From contig NZ_JAENHO010000003.1 in assembly GCF_016785085.1 (NCBI RefSeq), positions 496,001-560,000 of the forward strand: a stretch of DNA of 64,000 bases, read 5' to 3'. Positions 17,944 to 26,059 of the stretch are shown here, one piece after another. A program made the translations under genes and the position numbers. Each line of letters opens with the position of its first letter. Position 1 is the stretch's first letter. The notes under the pieces are model-generated. The model was given only the letters and a program-made list of their open reading frames with translations. It was not told the origin of the DNA and did not search any database. The stretch comes from Paractinoplanes lichenicola. GTDB lineage: Bacteria > Actinomycetota > Actinomycetes > Mycobacteriales > Micromonosporaceae.

Positions 17944-18269
17944 GCGGGGCCTTCCTCCTCAGCGACGGGTGCGAGACTCGTGTGTAACAACGGTCGCTGA
18001 CGACCCCTGGTCATGTGATCGGCATTCCGTCCGCGGTTCTGCGCGCATAAATCGCACACTTGCGCCTGTCCGGCCTAATCCCAAAGGGGGAAAGGGCGGC
18101 GTCGCCGACGTCACCGCACTGACCAGGGCATTCACCGCAGGGCCCACTGTCGTGGCCGGACGGCGGACTAGCACCAGTGACGCGCCCGGCCAAATGTGCA
18201 ACTTTCACGGTGCCGCTGGGCCGATGCCAATTCCGAAGGATTCACCATTCTTGGGTACCCGGAATTGAC
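17944..18269. other. Intergenic region upstream of the 17893 gene
   Basis: About 326 bp between the leader ORF and the terminator of the 18330 gene. It carries the leader ribosome site at its left end and must hold the promoter for the leftward 17893 gene, but I see no clear -10/-35 pair. It is less GC-rich than its surroundings around 18040-18080. No protein or RNA gene was recognised. Confidence 0.5.
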
Positions 18270-18303
18270 CGAGCCCGCGGTGTGGGACCCCACCGCGGGC
18301 TCG
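18270..18303 (-). terminator. GC hairpin terminator after the AWAxW operon
   Basis: A perfect 13-bp stem (arms 18270-18282 and 18291-18303, core GAGCCCGCGGTG) with an 8-nt loop, starting 26 bp beyond the stop of the leftward fibronectin-III-like gene. No poly-U tract. It probably ends the 20040-to-18330 transcript. Confidence 0.75.
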
Positions 18304-18329
18304 ATCATTCCCCCACCATTGAGGAATGC

Positions 18330-19007
18330 CTACGGAGCAGAACCGCTGGCGGACGGCTCCGGCTCACGCGTCTCGGACTCCGCCCCCGCGGGTGAGGACA
18401 CGGGTGGCGATGTGGTCGTGGCTTCTTCCTTCGGCGCCGGGGGAGTGGTGGTGGGCTTCCCGACCGGCTTGGGTGTGGGCTTCGCGTCCGGTTCGGCCGG
18501 GGGCTTCGCGGCCGGTGCCGGGGCGAGATCGGGAGCGGCGGGCTTGCCAGCCACGGCCGGCTCGACCTCGGGAATCGCGGCCACGGCGGCGGCCACGAGT
18601 GTGATCTGCAGCGGCTCCGAGGCCGGGCTGTCGGGGCCGGTCCAGGTGGAGGCGGTGGCCCGGACGACATAGGACACCGAGCCCGCCGGTGGCGTCTTGT
18701 CCACGCACGTGCGGGTGGCAGCCGGAACGGTGCACACGACCTGACGGCCGCTCTTGTGCACCCGCACCACGACATACCCGGTAACGGGCCGACTGGGCGC
18801 GACGTCCGGCTGGGCCCACTCGATCGCCGGCCGGCCATCCGCCATCTCTGCCTTGGGCTGGGCAACAGCGGGCACGCGGCCGGTGCTGCCCTTGGCCTCG
18901 GTGGTCTGATCGATCTCCCAATTCGCCCAGGCCGAGAGGCCGCTGCCGGCCGCGATCAGCCCGGCGGCGACAACAAGAACCGCTGCTGTGGTCCGGCCGC
19001 GTCTCAC
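18330..19007 (-). CDS. Exported fibronectin-III-like protein with AWAxW anchor and Pro-rich tail
   Basis: 225 residues. A basic start (VRRGRTT) and hydrophobic segment (about 8-27) lead into GSGLSAWANW, the motif also present in its three neighbours. Residues 45-140 look like one fibronectin type III domain (RPAIEWAQP, VTGYVVVRVHKSG, SVSYVVRATASTW), with Cys in VVCTV and RTCVD. Residues 150-225 are a Pro/Ala/Lys/Thr tail typical of wall-spanning segments. The GTG start overlaps the upstream TGA (GTGA), so it is coupled to the 19004 gene. Probably surface-exposed and cell-wall associated. Confidence 0.75.
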   Translation of the reverse strand: MRRGRTTAAVLVVAAGLIAAGSGLSAWANWEIDQTTEAKGSTGRVPAVAQPKAEMADGRPAIEWAQPDVAPSRPVTGYVVVRVHKSGRQVVCTVPAATRTCVDKTPPAGSVSYVVRATASTWTGPDSPASEPLQITLVAAAVAAIPEVEPAVAGKPAAPDLAPAPAAKPPAEPDAKPTPKPVGKPTTTPPAPKEEATTTSPPVSSPAGAESETREPEPSASGSAP

Positions 19008-19495
19008 TGTGCGGTGACCTTTCCAGTCAGAAGCAGAGGAATCGTGAAGGTGGCGCCCTGGCATGCTGAGTTGCTCGCGTTGGTCATCTTGACCGCGCCG
19101 TCGATTTGAAAGATCGATGACTTTCTGGGGCCGATGTTCCAGGCCACCGGATAGCTGGGCCGGACCAGTACGACGCCCGTGTTCACACACCCGGCCGCGG
19201 CGTGGGCAGCGTCCGCCTCGACCGGGGTGGAGCCCTGCGCAACTCGGTAAACAGCTACGGGGAAGGAGTTGTCGTTCGTGATCTGGACCCGAAGCCGGGT
19301 TTTGGTTCCCGGGTAGAGGGCGGCGCCGAACGGAAGGACTCCCTTGCCTCTCAGCGGAATCACCGTTCCGACCGTGGCAGTCGCGCGGGCCTGACCGGAC
19401 ATCCGCCACGCGGCCCACGCCGCACCGCTGGCGACGAGTGCTGAGGCCACTCCGGCGGCGGTGAGAACCTTCGCCTTCCTGGTTGTTCGGCTCAT
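19004..19495 (-). CDS. Exported beta-rich protein with AWAxW signal-anchor motif
   Basis: 163 residues from ATG 19495, chosen over GTG 19501 because GAGAG lies about 8 nt upstream of the ATG. A basic n-region (SRTTRKAK), a hydrophobic segment at about 10-22, then SGAAWAAW. The external part has NDNSFPVAVYRVA, Cys in AGCVNTG and SACQGATFTIPL, matching the cysteine pair of the 17246 and 19570 proteins. No known family recognised. Likely secreted or anchored outside; in operon with the genes on each side. Confidence 0.72.
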   Translation of the reverse strand: MSRTTRKAKVLTAAGVASALVASGAAWAAWRMSGQARATATVGTVIPLRGKGVLPFGAALYPGTKTRLRVQITNDNSFPVAVYRVAQGSTPVEADAAHAAAGCVNTGVVLVRPSYPVAWNIGPRKSSIFQIDGAVKMTNASNSACQGATFTIPLLLTGKVTAQ

Positions 19496-19569
19496 CGTCA
19501 CGCTCTCTCGTCGATCGACTAATCACCGCTCGAGGAGGGGAGAGGCCGTCGACCCCTCCCCTCCGGCGA

Positions 19570-20040
19570 TCAGGAGTCGAGGCTCTCCGCGTCGACCGAG
19601 ACCTGGAAGGTGATCGGAGCGCCCTTGCAAGCGTCGTCCGGGTTGTCCTTCAGCTTGATCGAGTTGTTCCACGTGTAGGTGTGCGTTCCCGCGTTGGCTT
19701 CCAGCTCGAACGAGTTGAAGGCGGCGTCCTCGATGGCCACGAAGTTGTCCGCGTCGCAGCCGTCCTGCGTGGTGGCGAAGCCGCTGAGGCTCGCGCCGGT
19801 GACCAGAACCCTGAAGGGGTTCGTGTTGTTCACCGTGAACTCGACGCCGGTGCCGGGGCCCGGCACCAGCGGCCCGGTCAGCTTGGCGTCGACGATGCCC
19901 ACCGGGGTCGCGGAGCCGGCGCTCGCGCTCGCGGTGGCGCTGTTGCTGACGGTCCAGGCGGCCCAGGCGGCCGCGCCTCCGCCGATCGCCACGACGGCGG
20001 CGGCAACGGCGGCGACGGAACGCTTGGTGTTCTTGCGCAT
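19570..20040 (-). CDS. Exported beta-rich protein with AWAxW signal-anchor motif, first gene of the operon
   Basis: 156 residues: basic start (RKNTKRS), hydrophobic segment at about 8-24, GGGAAAWAAWTVSNSATASASAG, then a beta-rich domain with NNTNPFRVLVTGASL and the cysteine pair in DGCDADNF and DDACKGAPITF. Segments such as VEFTVNN and NSIKLKD give a TasA/camelysin-like appearance, but this is resemblance rather than assignment. A strong GGAGGA site lies before the ATG. It leads a leftward unit with the 19004 and 18330 genes, separated by about 74 bp. Confidence 0.72.
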   Translation of the reverse strand: MRKNTKRSVAAVAAAVVAIGGGAAAWAAWTVSNSATASASAGSATPVGIVDAKLTGPLVPGPGTGVEFTVNNTNPFRVLVTGASLSGFATTQDGCDADNFVAIEDAAFNSFELEANAGTHTYTWNNSIKLKDNPDDACKGAPITFQVSVDAESLDS

Positions 20041-20504
20041 GGGATGTTCCTCCAGGAACGGGCGAGAAATCGCGGGTGGTGCTTGGAATGTGTGGGGCCG
20101 GGGCTCGAAGCGTTCCGGCGCTGCGACAAAGATGGCGGAACGGAAACGACGAAGCGATAGTGCTTCCGCCCGTCCTATGCGGAACGGGAAGTCAGCCGGG
20201 TATCGATGATCGGACTAACCCGTGAGACTGACGGAAACGTGAAGGATCAACCGTTGCCGGCCCGTTGGCGATCACCGGTTGTTGCTGGTCGCAGGGCTGG
20301 GCTGCGGGAACCAGGGCCCTATCAGGCGGGCGCCGGGCGTTCAAGCCGCCGCTGATCCATTGTGGCGCGTGACCCCCAATTTGAGGGGGTCGGCGTGAAG
20401 CAGATGCGAAGAGAAATCGCGATGCTTGCCTGGGGGCAAGTGTGGCTTTCCACTAAAGGGGGAGCCGGGCTCACCTGAAAGAGGCTTAGCGCTGACGGTT
20501 CTGT
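20041..20504. other. Intergenic region with two hairpins upstream of the AWAxW operon
   Basis: About 464 bp without a gene. Two perfect inverted repeats are present: GACCCCC-(7 nt)-GGGGGTC at 20371-20391 and CTTGCC-TGGG-GGCAAG at 20425-20440. The promoter of the leftward operon should lie near 20060-20300. The hairpins might also end the leftward RidA transcript from the other side. No coding potential was seen. Confidence 0.55.
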
Positions 20505-20903
20505 TCAGGCGGGCAGGACGGCGAGGGCCTCGATCTCGACCCGGAAGTCGGGGCTGACCAAGCCGGCCACTTGCACCAGGGAGCTGGCCGGCGGGTTCGC
20601 CAGGTCGATGAACTCGTCGCGGGCCGTGCGGAAGGCGGGCAGGTCGGCCAGGCTGGTCAGGAAGATCGTCAGCTTGACCACATCGGACATCGTGGCGCCG
20701 GCCGCGGCCAGGGCCGTCGTGATGTTGCGGAAGACCTGGCGGGTCTGTTCGAGCGCGTCGTCCTCGCCGACCAGGCGGCCCTCGGCGTCGAGCGGCACCT
20801 GCCCCGAGACGACGACCGTGGGACCGGTGAACGCGACCGCGTGGCTGTAGCCGTTGGTCGGCGGGGAACCCTCGGGCCGTCCGTAATGACGCTGCACGAT
20901 CAT
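20505..20903 (-). CDS. RidA family protein (enamine/imine deaminase-like)
   Basis: 132 residues of the YjgF/YER057c/UK114 family: VVSGQVPLDAEG, QTRQVFRNITTALAAAGA, DVVKLTIFLTSLADLP and the C-terminal NPPASSLVQVAGLVSPDFRVEIEALA. RidA proteins hydrolyse reactive enamine/imine intermediates made by PLP enzymes; here the usual active-site Arg in R-(S/T) is replaced by the ASSLV sequence, so substrate is uncertain. The ATG at 20903 was chosen; it sits back to back with the divergent methyltransferase. Confidence 0.85.
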   Translation of the reverse strand: MIVQRHYGRPEGSPPTNGYSHAVAFTGPTVVVSGQVPLDAEGRLVGEDDALEQTRQVFRNITTALAAAGATMSDVVKLTIFLTSLADLPAFRTARDEFIDLANPPASSLVQVAGLVSPDFRVEIEALAVLPA

Positions 20904-20928
20904 GAGCCTAGTCGCTAGGGTCGGCCGC

Positions 20929-21657
20929 ATGGTGCGAGTCTTCGGCGAGGTCGCCGCCCTCTACGACGACGTGCGGCCGGGCTATCCGGAAGCCGTACGG
21001 GAAATGATCGAAGACTATGGCGGCGCGCCGGAGAGCATCGTCGAGCTCGGGGCGGGCACCGGCAAGGGCACCGAACTGCTGGTCGGGCTGGGGGCGCCGC
21101 TCACCGCGCTGGAACCCGACCCGCGGATGGCTGCCGTGTTGCGGGCCAAGTTCCCCACGGTCGAGGTGCTCGAGACGACTTTCGAGGGCTGGCAGCCGTA
21201 CGGGGAACCGGGGTTGATCGCCTGCGCGATGGCGTGGCACTGGATGGACGCCGGGACGCGCAACCGGAAGGCATTTGACGCTCTCGCGCCGGGCGGCACG
21301 GTGGCGCTGTTTCAGCACAAGTTCGCCTATGCCGACCGGGCGCAGGATCGGGCCATCACCGAGGTGCTGACCGAGATCGACCCGAAGGTGGCCGACCGCG
21401 GTGATCACTGGGTGCGTGACGACGTGACCGCCGCCGGGCTGTGGGCCGACGTCGAGGAGCGCCGCCTCACGACGTATCCGGTCTATCCCAAGCAGCGCTA
21501 TCTCGAGCTGCTCCAGACGTTCTCGCCGTTCCTGCGGCACACGCCCGACCAGCAGCGCCGCGCCCTGGACGGGGTCGGCGCGGCGCTCGACAGCTTCGGC
21601 GGCTCGGTGACGCTCGAATTGCGCACGAGCCTCGTGCTGGGACGGAAGAAGGCTTAG
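20929..21657 (+). CDS. SAM-dependent class I methyltransferase
   Basis: 242 residues. Begins FGEVAALYDDVRPGYPE, the usual N-terminus of small actinobacterial methyltransferases, with SAM motif I VELGAGTGKGTE (about 36-47), LEPDPRM and a post-motif ACAMAWHWMD. The ATG at 20929 is preceded by TAGGGT 8 nt upstream, suggesting a leaderless transcript; ATG 20902 is an in-frame alternative overlapping the RidA start. Substrate unknown. Its TAG shares 4 bp (TTAG) with the convergent amidohydrolase stop. Confidence 0.85.
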   Translation: MVRVFGEVAALYDDVRPGYPEAVREMIEDYGGAPESIVELGAGTGKGTELLVGLGAPLTALEPDPRMAAVLRAKFPTVEVLETTFEGWQPYGEPGLIACAMAWHWMDAGTRNRKAFDALAPGGTVALFQHKFAYADRAQDRAITEVLTEIDPKVADRGDHWVRDDVTAAGLWADVEERRLTTYPVYPKQRYLELLQTFSPFLRHTPDQQRRALDGVGAALDSFGGSVTLELRTSLVLGRKKA

Positions 21658-22364
21658 ACGCGGGCGAGCTGCTCGGCGTAGAGGGTGGCCCGCGCGATCT
21701 CGCCCACGGCGCTGCCGGCCCGCGCGGCGACCATGCCGTCGGGGGTCCAGATGCCGGAGCGGCCCGCGGTCTCGGGATAGTCCGGGCCGGTCGCGCCCGC
21801 GCTCGAGGCGATCGCCGTCCACACCCCGTACGTGGTGCTGATCTTGCGGGCCCGCTCGGCCATCACGGCCTCGGCGGCGGGCTCGTCGACCACGCCGGCC
21901 ACGTAGGCGTCGATGCCCAGCTCGGCCGTGGCCGCCCAGTGCTCCTCGATGCCGGTGTCGCGGCAGATGGCCAGGCCCAGCCGCCAGCCGTCGACCTCGA
22001 TGACCTCGGGGCCGGGGCCGGGACGGAACCGTGCCTCGGCCGAGCCGTGCGGGTGCACCTTGCGATAGACGACCCGCGCGCCGTCGGCGTCGACCAGCAG
22101 CGTCGCGATGTGCGGGCCCGCGATCGGGGCGCCGGCCAGCGCGATCGAGTCGGTGGCGGCGCAGGCGTCGATCAGCGGGCGCAGCCGCGGGTCGTCCGGC
22201 GCGAGCAGCGGCGCGTCCACGTCGTACCCGGTCAGGGACAGCTCGGGGAAGACGACGACCCGGGCGTGGGCGGCCCGCACGGTGGCGGCGTGCCGGGTCA
22301 CGTTGGCGGCGATGTCGAGGGCGTGGACGGGCGGCTGGGCGACGGCGAGGATCAACGAGCGCAT
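21654..22364 (-). CDS. Carbon-nitrogen hydrolase (nitrilase superfamily)
   Basis: 236 residues with the Glu-Lys-Cys triad of the superfamily: Glu41 in FPELSLTGY, Lys102 in YRKVHPHG and Cys134 in AICRDTG. Hydrolyses amide or nitrile bonds of a small molecule; the subfamily cannot be fixed from sequence alone. Cytosolic, no signal peptide. ATG start at the beginning of SLILAVAQPP, as usual for the family. Confidence 0.9.
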   Translation of the reverse strand: MRSLILAVAQPPVHALDIAANVTRHAATVRAAHARVVVFPELSLTGYDVDAPLLAPDDPRLRPLIDACAATDSIALAGAPIAGPHIATLLVDADGARVVYRKVHPHGSAEARFRPGPGPEVIEVDGWRLGLAICRDTGIEEHWAATAELGIDAYVAGVVDEPAAEAVMAERARKISTTYGVWTAIASSAGATGPDYPETAGRSGIWTPDGMVAARAGSAVGEIARATLYAEQLARV

Positions 22365-22393
22365 GGGCCGATCTTTCTTTGGGGGGTGGGGGG

Positions 22394-23125
22394 TTACGGA
22401 CGGACGGCTTCGACCAGGAACCGATGGGCGGTCACGGTGAAGGCGCCGTGCAGGCGGATGAACGTGTCGAGGCGCTCCAATGCGTCTTGGTAAAGCCTCG
22501 GTGAGAAGTCACGGATCTGCCAGGGCAGATCGCGAAGTTGGCGCACGATGCCGCCCACATCCTGGAAGGCGACCGGCGGGCGCTCCTCGCGAACGTCGAG
22601 CACCTCGAGGCCGGCGTCGGTCAGGGCCGCCACCGCGACCTCGGCGTTCCAGGGCTGGCGGTGAGCCGGTGGCGCCCCCAGCGCCACGTTCAGCTCGGCC
22701 AGGTCGTCGCTGCCCACCTGCTGGCTGAGCAGCGTGCCGCCGGGACGCAGCAGGCGCACGATGTCGGCCGCGGGGAGCCGGCCGTGCCGGCTGAGCACCA
22801 CGTCGAACTCGTTCTCGCCGCCGGGCAGCTCGGTCAGCACCTGCACGCCGAAGGGGTAGAGCCGGTCGCGGGCCACCGGGGTGTTGCGCGACCAGCTCTC
22901 GACCGCGACCGTGTGCGGCGGGAGGGGCGCGAGCTCGGCCAGGAACTCGCCGTTGCCGGTGTCGAGGTCGAGCAGCGCGGCGGCCCGGCGCACCAGGGCG
23001 CGGGCGATCCCGGGGAACGACCAAGTGGGCTCGGAGCCCACGTCACGCCCGTCCAGCCAGGCGAACTCCCAGCCGGTGGCGCGCTCGCCGGCTGCCGAGT
23101 CCTCGTACTGCTGCCCGATGCGCAC
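22394..23125 (-). CDS. SAM-dependent methyltransferase
   Basis: 243 residues. Motif I is LLDLDTGNGEFLAEL (about 50-64), followed by AVESWSRN, FDVVLSRHG and LLRPGGTLLSQQV, the order of a class I methyltransferase. GTG start giving VRIGQQYEDSAAGE; the frame is open farther upstream but those residues are antisense to other sequence. Substrate unknown. Lies 29 bp beyond the amidohydrolase start on the same strand. Confidence 0.83.
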   Translation of the reverse strand: MRIGQQYEDSAAGERATGWEFAWLDGRDVGSEPTWSFPGIARALVRRAAALLDLDTGNGEFLAELAPLPPHTVAVESWSRNTPVARDRLYPFGVQVLTELPGGENEFDVVLSRHGRLPAADIVRLLRPGGTLLSQQVGSDDLAELNVALGAPPAHRQPWNAEVAVAALTDAGLEVLDVREERPPVAFQDVGGIVRQLRDLPWQIRDFSPRLYQDALERLDTFIRLHGAFTVTAHRFLVEAVRP

Positions 23126-23210
23126 CCGACGACCGTAGCCAGTCGTCCTGTGCGCGGAGCACCCGATGTGACGTGGCTCAAGCGCGTACGCGTGAAGGGG
23201 ACGTAAATTG

Positions 23211-23594
23211 TTACGCCGCCGCGACCTCGACCCGGCGCAGCAGGCCCGGCCAGCCCCGCCCCATTCCTTCGAGGGCCGTCGAACCAGGCGCGAACCCGTC
23301 GTGCAGCAGGAAGAGCCGGGTGCCGTCGCCCTCGGGCTCGAGCCGCCAGGTGATCGTGGTGTCGAGCACGCCCTCGGCGAAGGTGTAGCGCAGCAACTTC
23401 TCGGGTTCGACCTCGAGAATCTCGCACTGCTGCTCACCCCACGATCCCATGTCGAGCGTGAAGCGGTGCCCGACGACCGGCCTGATGTCGCCCGCGGCCC
23501 ACCACTTCGCGTGCAGCTCCGGCTCGGTCAGCACCCGCCACACGGCAGCCGGCGGGCGTGCGACGAACTGGTCGCACTCGATGCTGTTCTTCAC
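23211..23594 (-). CDS. SRPBCC / AHSA1 domain protein
   Basis: 127 residues of the START-like AHSA1 family: FVARPPAAVWRVLTEPELHAKWW, GHRFTLDMG, ITWRLEPEGDGTRLFLLHDGF. Such proteins bind hydrophobic ligands in a cavity; many are encoded with an ArsR regulator. Here the ArsR gene is directly upstream and overlaps by 4 nt, making a two-gene operon. Ligand unknown. Confidence 0.9.
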   Translation of the reverse strand: MKNSIECDQFVARPPAAVWRVLTEPELHAKWWAAGDIRPVVGHRFTLDMGSWGEQQCEILEVEPEKLLRYTFAEGVLDTTITWRLEPEGDGTRLFLLHDGFAPGSTALEGMGRGWPGLLRRVEVAAA

Positions 23595-23914
23595 AGGTCT
23601 TCTCCTTCGGCAACGTCGCGCAGCGCCTTGAGGCGTTCGCGCCAGAAATGCTCGAACGGATGCAGCCAGTCGCTCACCTCGGCCAGCGGATCGGCGGCCA
23701 GGTGGTAATACCGATGACGGCCGCGCGGCTCCTCGCTGACGAGCCGCGCGTGCCGCAGCACGGCCAGGTGTTCCGAGACGGCCGGGCGGCTCAGCGCGAA
23801 CCGCCCGGCCAGCTCACCCGCGGGCAGCGGGCCGTCGCGCAGGGCCTCCAGCAACTGGCGGCGCACCGGGTTGGCCAGCGCGCCGAACACATCCACGTCG
23901 GGCATGCGCCTCAT
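23591..23914 (-). CDS. ArsR family transcriptional regulator
   Basis: 107-residue winged-helix repressor: DVFGALANPVRRQLLEALRDGPLPAGELAGRFALSRPAVSEHLAVLRHARLV. No cysteine cluster, so it is not a thiolate metal sensor of the classic SmtB type. Overlaps the SRPBCC gene by 4 nt. A perfect inverted repeat lies 6-21 nt upstream of the start, consistent with autoregulation. ATG 23905 is an alternative start. Confidence 0.92.
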   Translation of the reverse strand: MRRMPDVDVFGALANPVRRQLLEALRDGPLPAGELAGRFALSRPAVSEHLAVLRHARLVSEEPRGRHRYYHLAADPLAEVSDWLHPFEHFWRERLKALRDVAEGEDL

Positions 23915-23919
23915 GATGC

Positions 23920-23935
23920 GTCGGAAATCTCCGAC
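23920..23935 (-). promoter_or_regulatory. Probable ArsR operator
   Basis: Perfect 6-4-6 inverted repeat GTCGGA-AATC-TCCGAC immediately upstream of the ArsR start codon, between it and the divergent end of the MerR gene. Position and symmetry fit the operator of a dimeric winged-helix repressor. Confidence 0.65.
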
Positions 23936-23938
23936 ACG

Positions 23939-24919
23939 TCAAGCCCGTACGGGCATCAGGATCGAGAATCGGGAGTCGTCGCCCGGGACGCGGACGGCCA
24001 GCGGCTTGATCGGGCCGTCCAGCTCCAGCACGAGCTGACCGGCGCCGCCCGCGTCGAGCGCCTGCAGCAGGAACTCCCGGTTCACCACCACGTGGTCGTC
24101 GTTCAAGGTCAAAGTCACGGCCTCGTACGTCGTCCCTTCGTGCTCCCTCGTCTCGACCGGGGCGGCCGCCATCTGCGCGCGCAGGGCCTCGGTGTCGACC
24201 GTCAGCCGGGTGCTGGGCGCGGGCAGACCGTCGAGCAGGCGGCGGTGGTCCGGGTAGTCCAGATCCAGCGGCTTGGTCCCGAGGTCGCCCGCGGTGACCT
24301 GCTCCGGCGACAGATCCAGCACCGTCCGGCCGCCGGTCGACCGGGCGCGCAACTCGTCGACGAAGGGCAGCGGCAGCACCGAGCGGGTCGGCGGCCCCTC
24401 GACCCCGGCCGCTGCCGACGCCACGGCCAGCCGGAACCGGTCGGTCGCGACCAGCGTGAGCACGCCGTCGGCCACGTCGAACAGCACGCACCGCAGCATC
24501 GGCAGCTCGGGGTCGGCCCCCGCGGCGAAACGGACGGCATCGATCGCGGCGGCCAGCGCGGCCGCGGGCAGGGTGATCCGGGTCATGAGATTCTCCTCCA
24601 GGTCGAGCAGGGCGTGGATGCGGAGGAGCTCACGCTTCGCGTCGGCCAGCCCGTCCTCGAGCCGGCGCCGATGCTGGTCCAGCCTTTCCCGTACGGCCGG
24701 GGACGGCTCCCGTACGGCCTGGGCGATCTCGGCCACCGGCATGCCGACCCGGCGCAACCCGGCGATCAGCCGCGCGGCCCGGATCTGGTCGGCGGAGTAG
24801 CGCCGATAGCCGGTGGCTGTGTCGACCTCGGCCGGCACCAGGACGCCCGCGCCGTCGTAGAACCGGAGCGCGCTGACGCTGAGCCCACTGGCCCGCGCCG
24901 CCTCACCGATGCTGAACAT
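23939..24919 (-). CDS. MerR regulator fused to a DNA polymerase III beta-clamp-like region
   Basis: 326 residues from ATG 24919. Residues 1-70 are a MerR winged helix (FSIGEAARASGLSVSALRFYDGAGVL, TGYRRYSADQI). Residues 70-110 form a coiled-coil linker. From about 113 to the end it resembles DnaN clamp domains: LRCVLFDVADGVLTLVATDRFRLAVA and, at the C-terminus, GPIKPLAVRVPGDDSRFSILMPVR, the classic last strand of a sliding clamp. About 210 clamp-like residues make room for two of the usual three domains. Either it assembles into a clamp-like ring or uses the fold to sense a ligand; that is inference. GTG 24931 is an alternative start; GAGGAG sits close to the ATG. Confidence 0.82.
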   Translation of the reverse strand: MFSIGEAARASGLSVSALRFYDGAGVLVPAEVDTATGYRRYSADQIRAARLIAGLRRVGMPVAEIAQAVREPSPAVRERLDQHRRRLEDGLADAKRELLRIHALLDLEENLMTRITLPAAALAAAIDAVRFAAGADPELPMLRCVLFDVADGVLTLVATDRFRLAVASAAAGVEGPPTRSVLPLPFVDELRARSTGGRTVLDLSPEQVTAGDLGTKPLDLDYPDHRRLLDGLPAPSTRLTVDTEALRAQMAAAPVETREHEGTTYEAVTLTLNDDHVVVNREFLLQALDAGGAGQLVLELDGPIKPLAVRVPGDDSRFSILMPVRA

Positions 24920-25068
24920 GTCTCCTCGCACTACCAGGACGCTGCCGCCTCAACCATGTCGAGAGTCAACCCACCGCAAGATTTTCTAGTCGGTGTACGG
25001 CCATCCCTAGCTCTAAAACTGCCAGAGGTTGCTAACACTTCGGGTCTCCGATCGTTGGAGATCGACTT

Positions 25069-25924
25069 ATGCCCCCGTCGATGGAACAGAAGCTGGACCG
25101 CCAGGCACAGCATCGCCTGGCGGTCCTGCGGCACGTTGAGGAAGTCACCGGCAACGTCGCCCGCACCTGCCGCTACTACGGGATCAGCGGGCCGACCTAC
25201 TACAAATGGCTGCGCCGCTACCAGGACGAAGGCCTCACCGGCCTGCGCGACCGTTCGAGCGCACCGCACCACTGCCCGACCGCGACGCATGCCGACATCG
25301 TGAACAAGATCGTCTACCTACGGCAGAACTATCACTTCGGCCCGGTCAAGATCCAGATGTACCTGAAGCGGTACCACGACATCACGATCACCAGCTCGGC
25401 GATCTACAACATCCTGGTCCGCCACACCCGCAACCGGCAAGGCGCCGATCTCTGGCCGGCTGCCCAGGCAGCGACGCCGCGCCAAGTACTACCAGTTCAC
25501 CGCAATCGACGACTGCACCCGGCTACGCGTGCTGCGCATCTACCCGCGCTGCGACCAGAAGACCGCCGTCCAGTTCCTGGACTACGTCCTGCAGCGTCTG
25601 CCCTTTCGCGTCGAAGTCATCCAGACCGACAACGGCGCCGAGTTCCAGACCGAGTTCCACTGGCACGTGCTCGACCAGGGCATCGCGCACACCTACATCA
25701 AACCCGCATCGCCGCACCTCAACGGCAAGGTCGAGCGTTCCCACCGCATCGACGCCGAAGAGTTCTACCGCATGCTCGACGGTGTCGTCATCGATGACAC
25801 CGGTGTCTTCAACGACAAGCTGCGTGAATGGGTGGATTACTACAACTACCACCGCCCCCACGGGGCCCTGGACGGCCAGACACCCTACGAACGTCTCAAG
25901 CAGAAAACCGAGACCCAGGCGTAA
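25069..25924 (+). pseudogene. Decayed IS481/IS3-type transposase
   Basis: The N-terminal helix-turn-helix part reads in one frame to about nt 25450 (RQAQHRLAVLRHVEEVTGN, YYKWLRRYQDEGLTGLRDRSSAPHH). The integrase core continues in another frame from about 25480 (AKYYQFTAIDDCTRLRVLRIYPRC, IQTDNGAEFQ, PASPHLNGKVERSHR, LREWVDYYNYHRPHGAL). Between them about 45 residues expected in this family are missing, including the first catalytic Asp (the DVKFL region), besides the frameshift. The later Asp in QTDNGAEF and the Glu in GKVERSHR remain. Clearly inactive. No convincing terminal inverted repeats or target duplication were found within 150 bp on either side. Confidence 0.9.
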
Positions 25925-26059
25925 ACCGGCTCCGGCAGATGCACACCTAGCCCCCGCCCGCCTCGGGGAGATGTGGGGGACAACCTACGCCTTGTCAAGC
26001 CGACGAGGTCTCGTCGTCCACAGGCCGATTTCGGTGCTCTGTCGTTCTTCACAGGGGGC

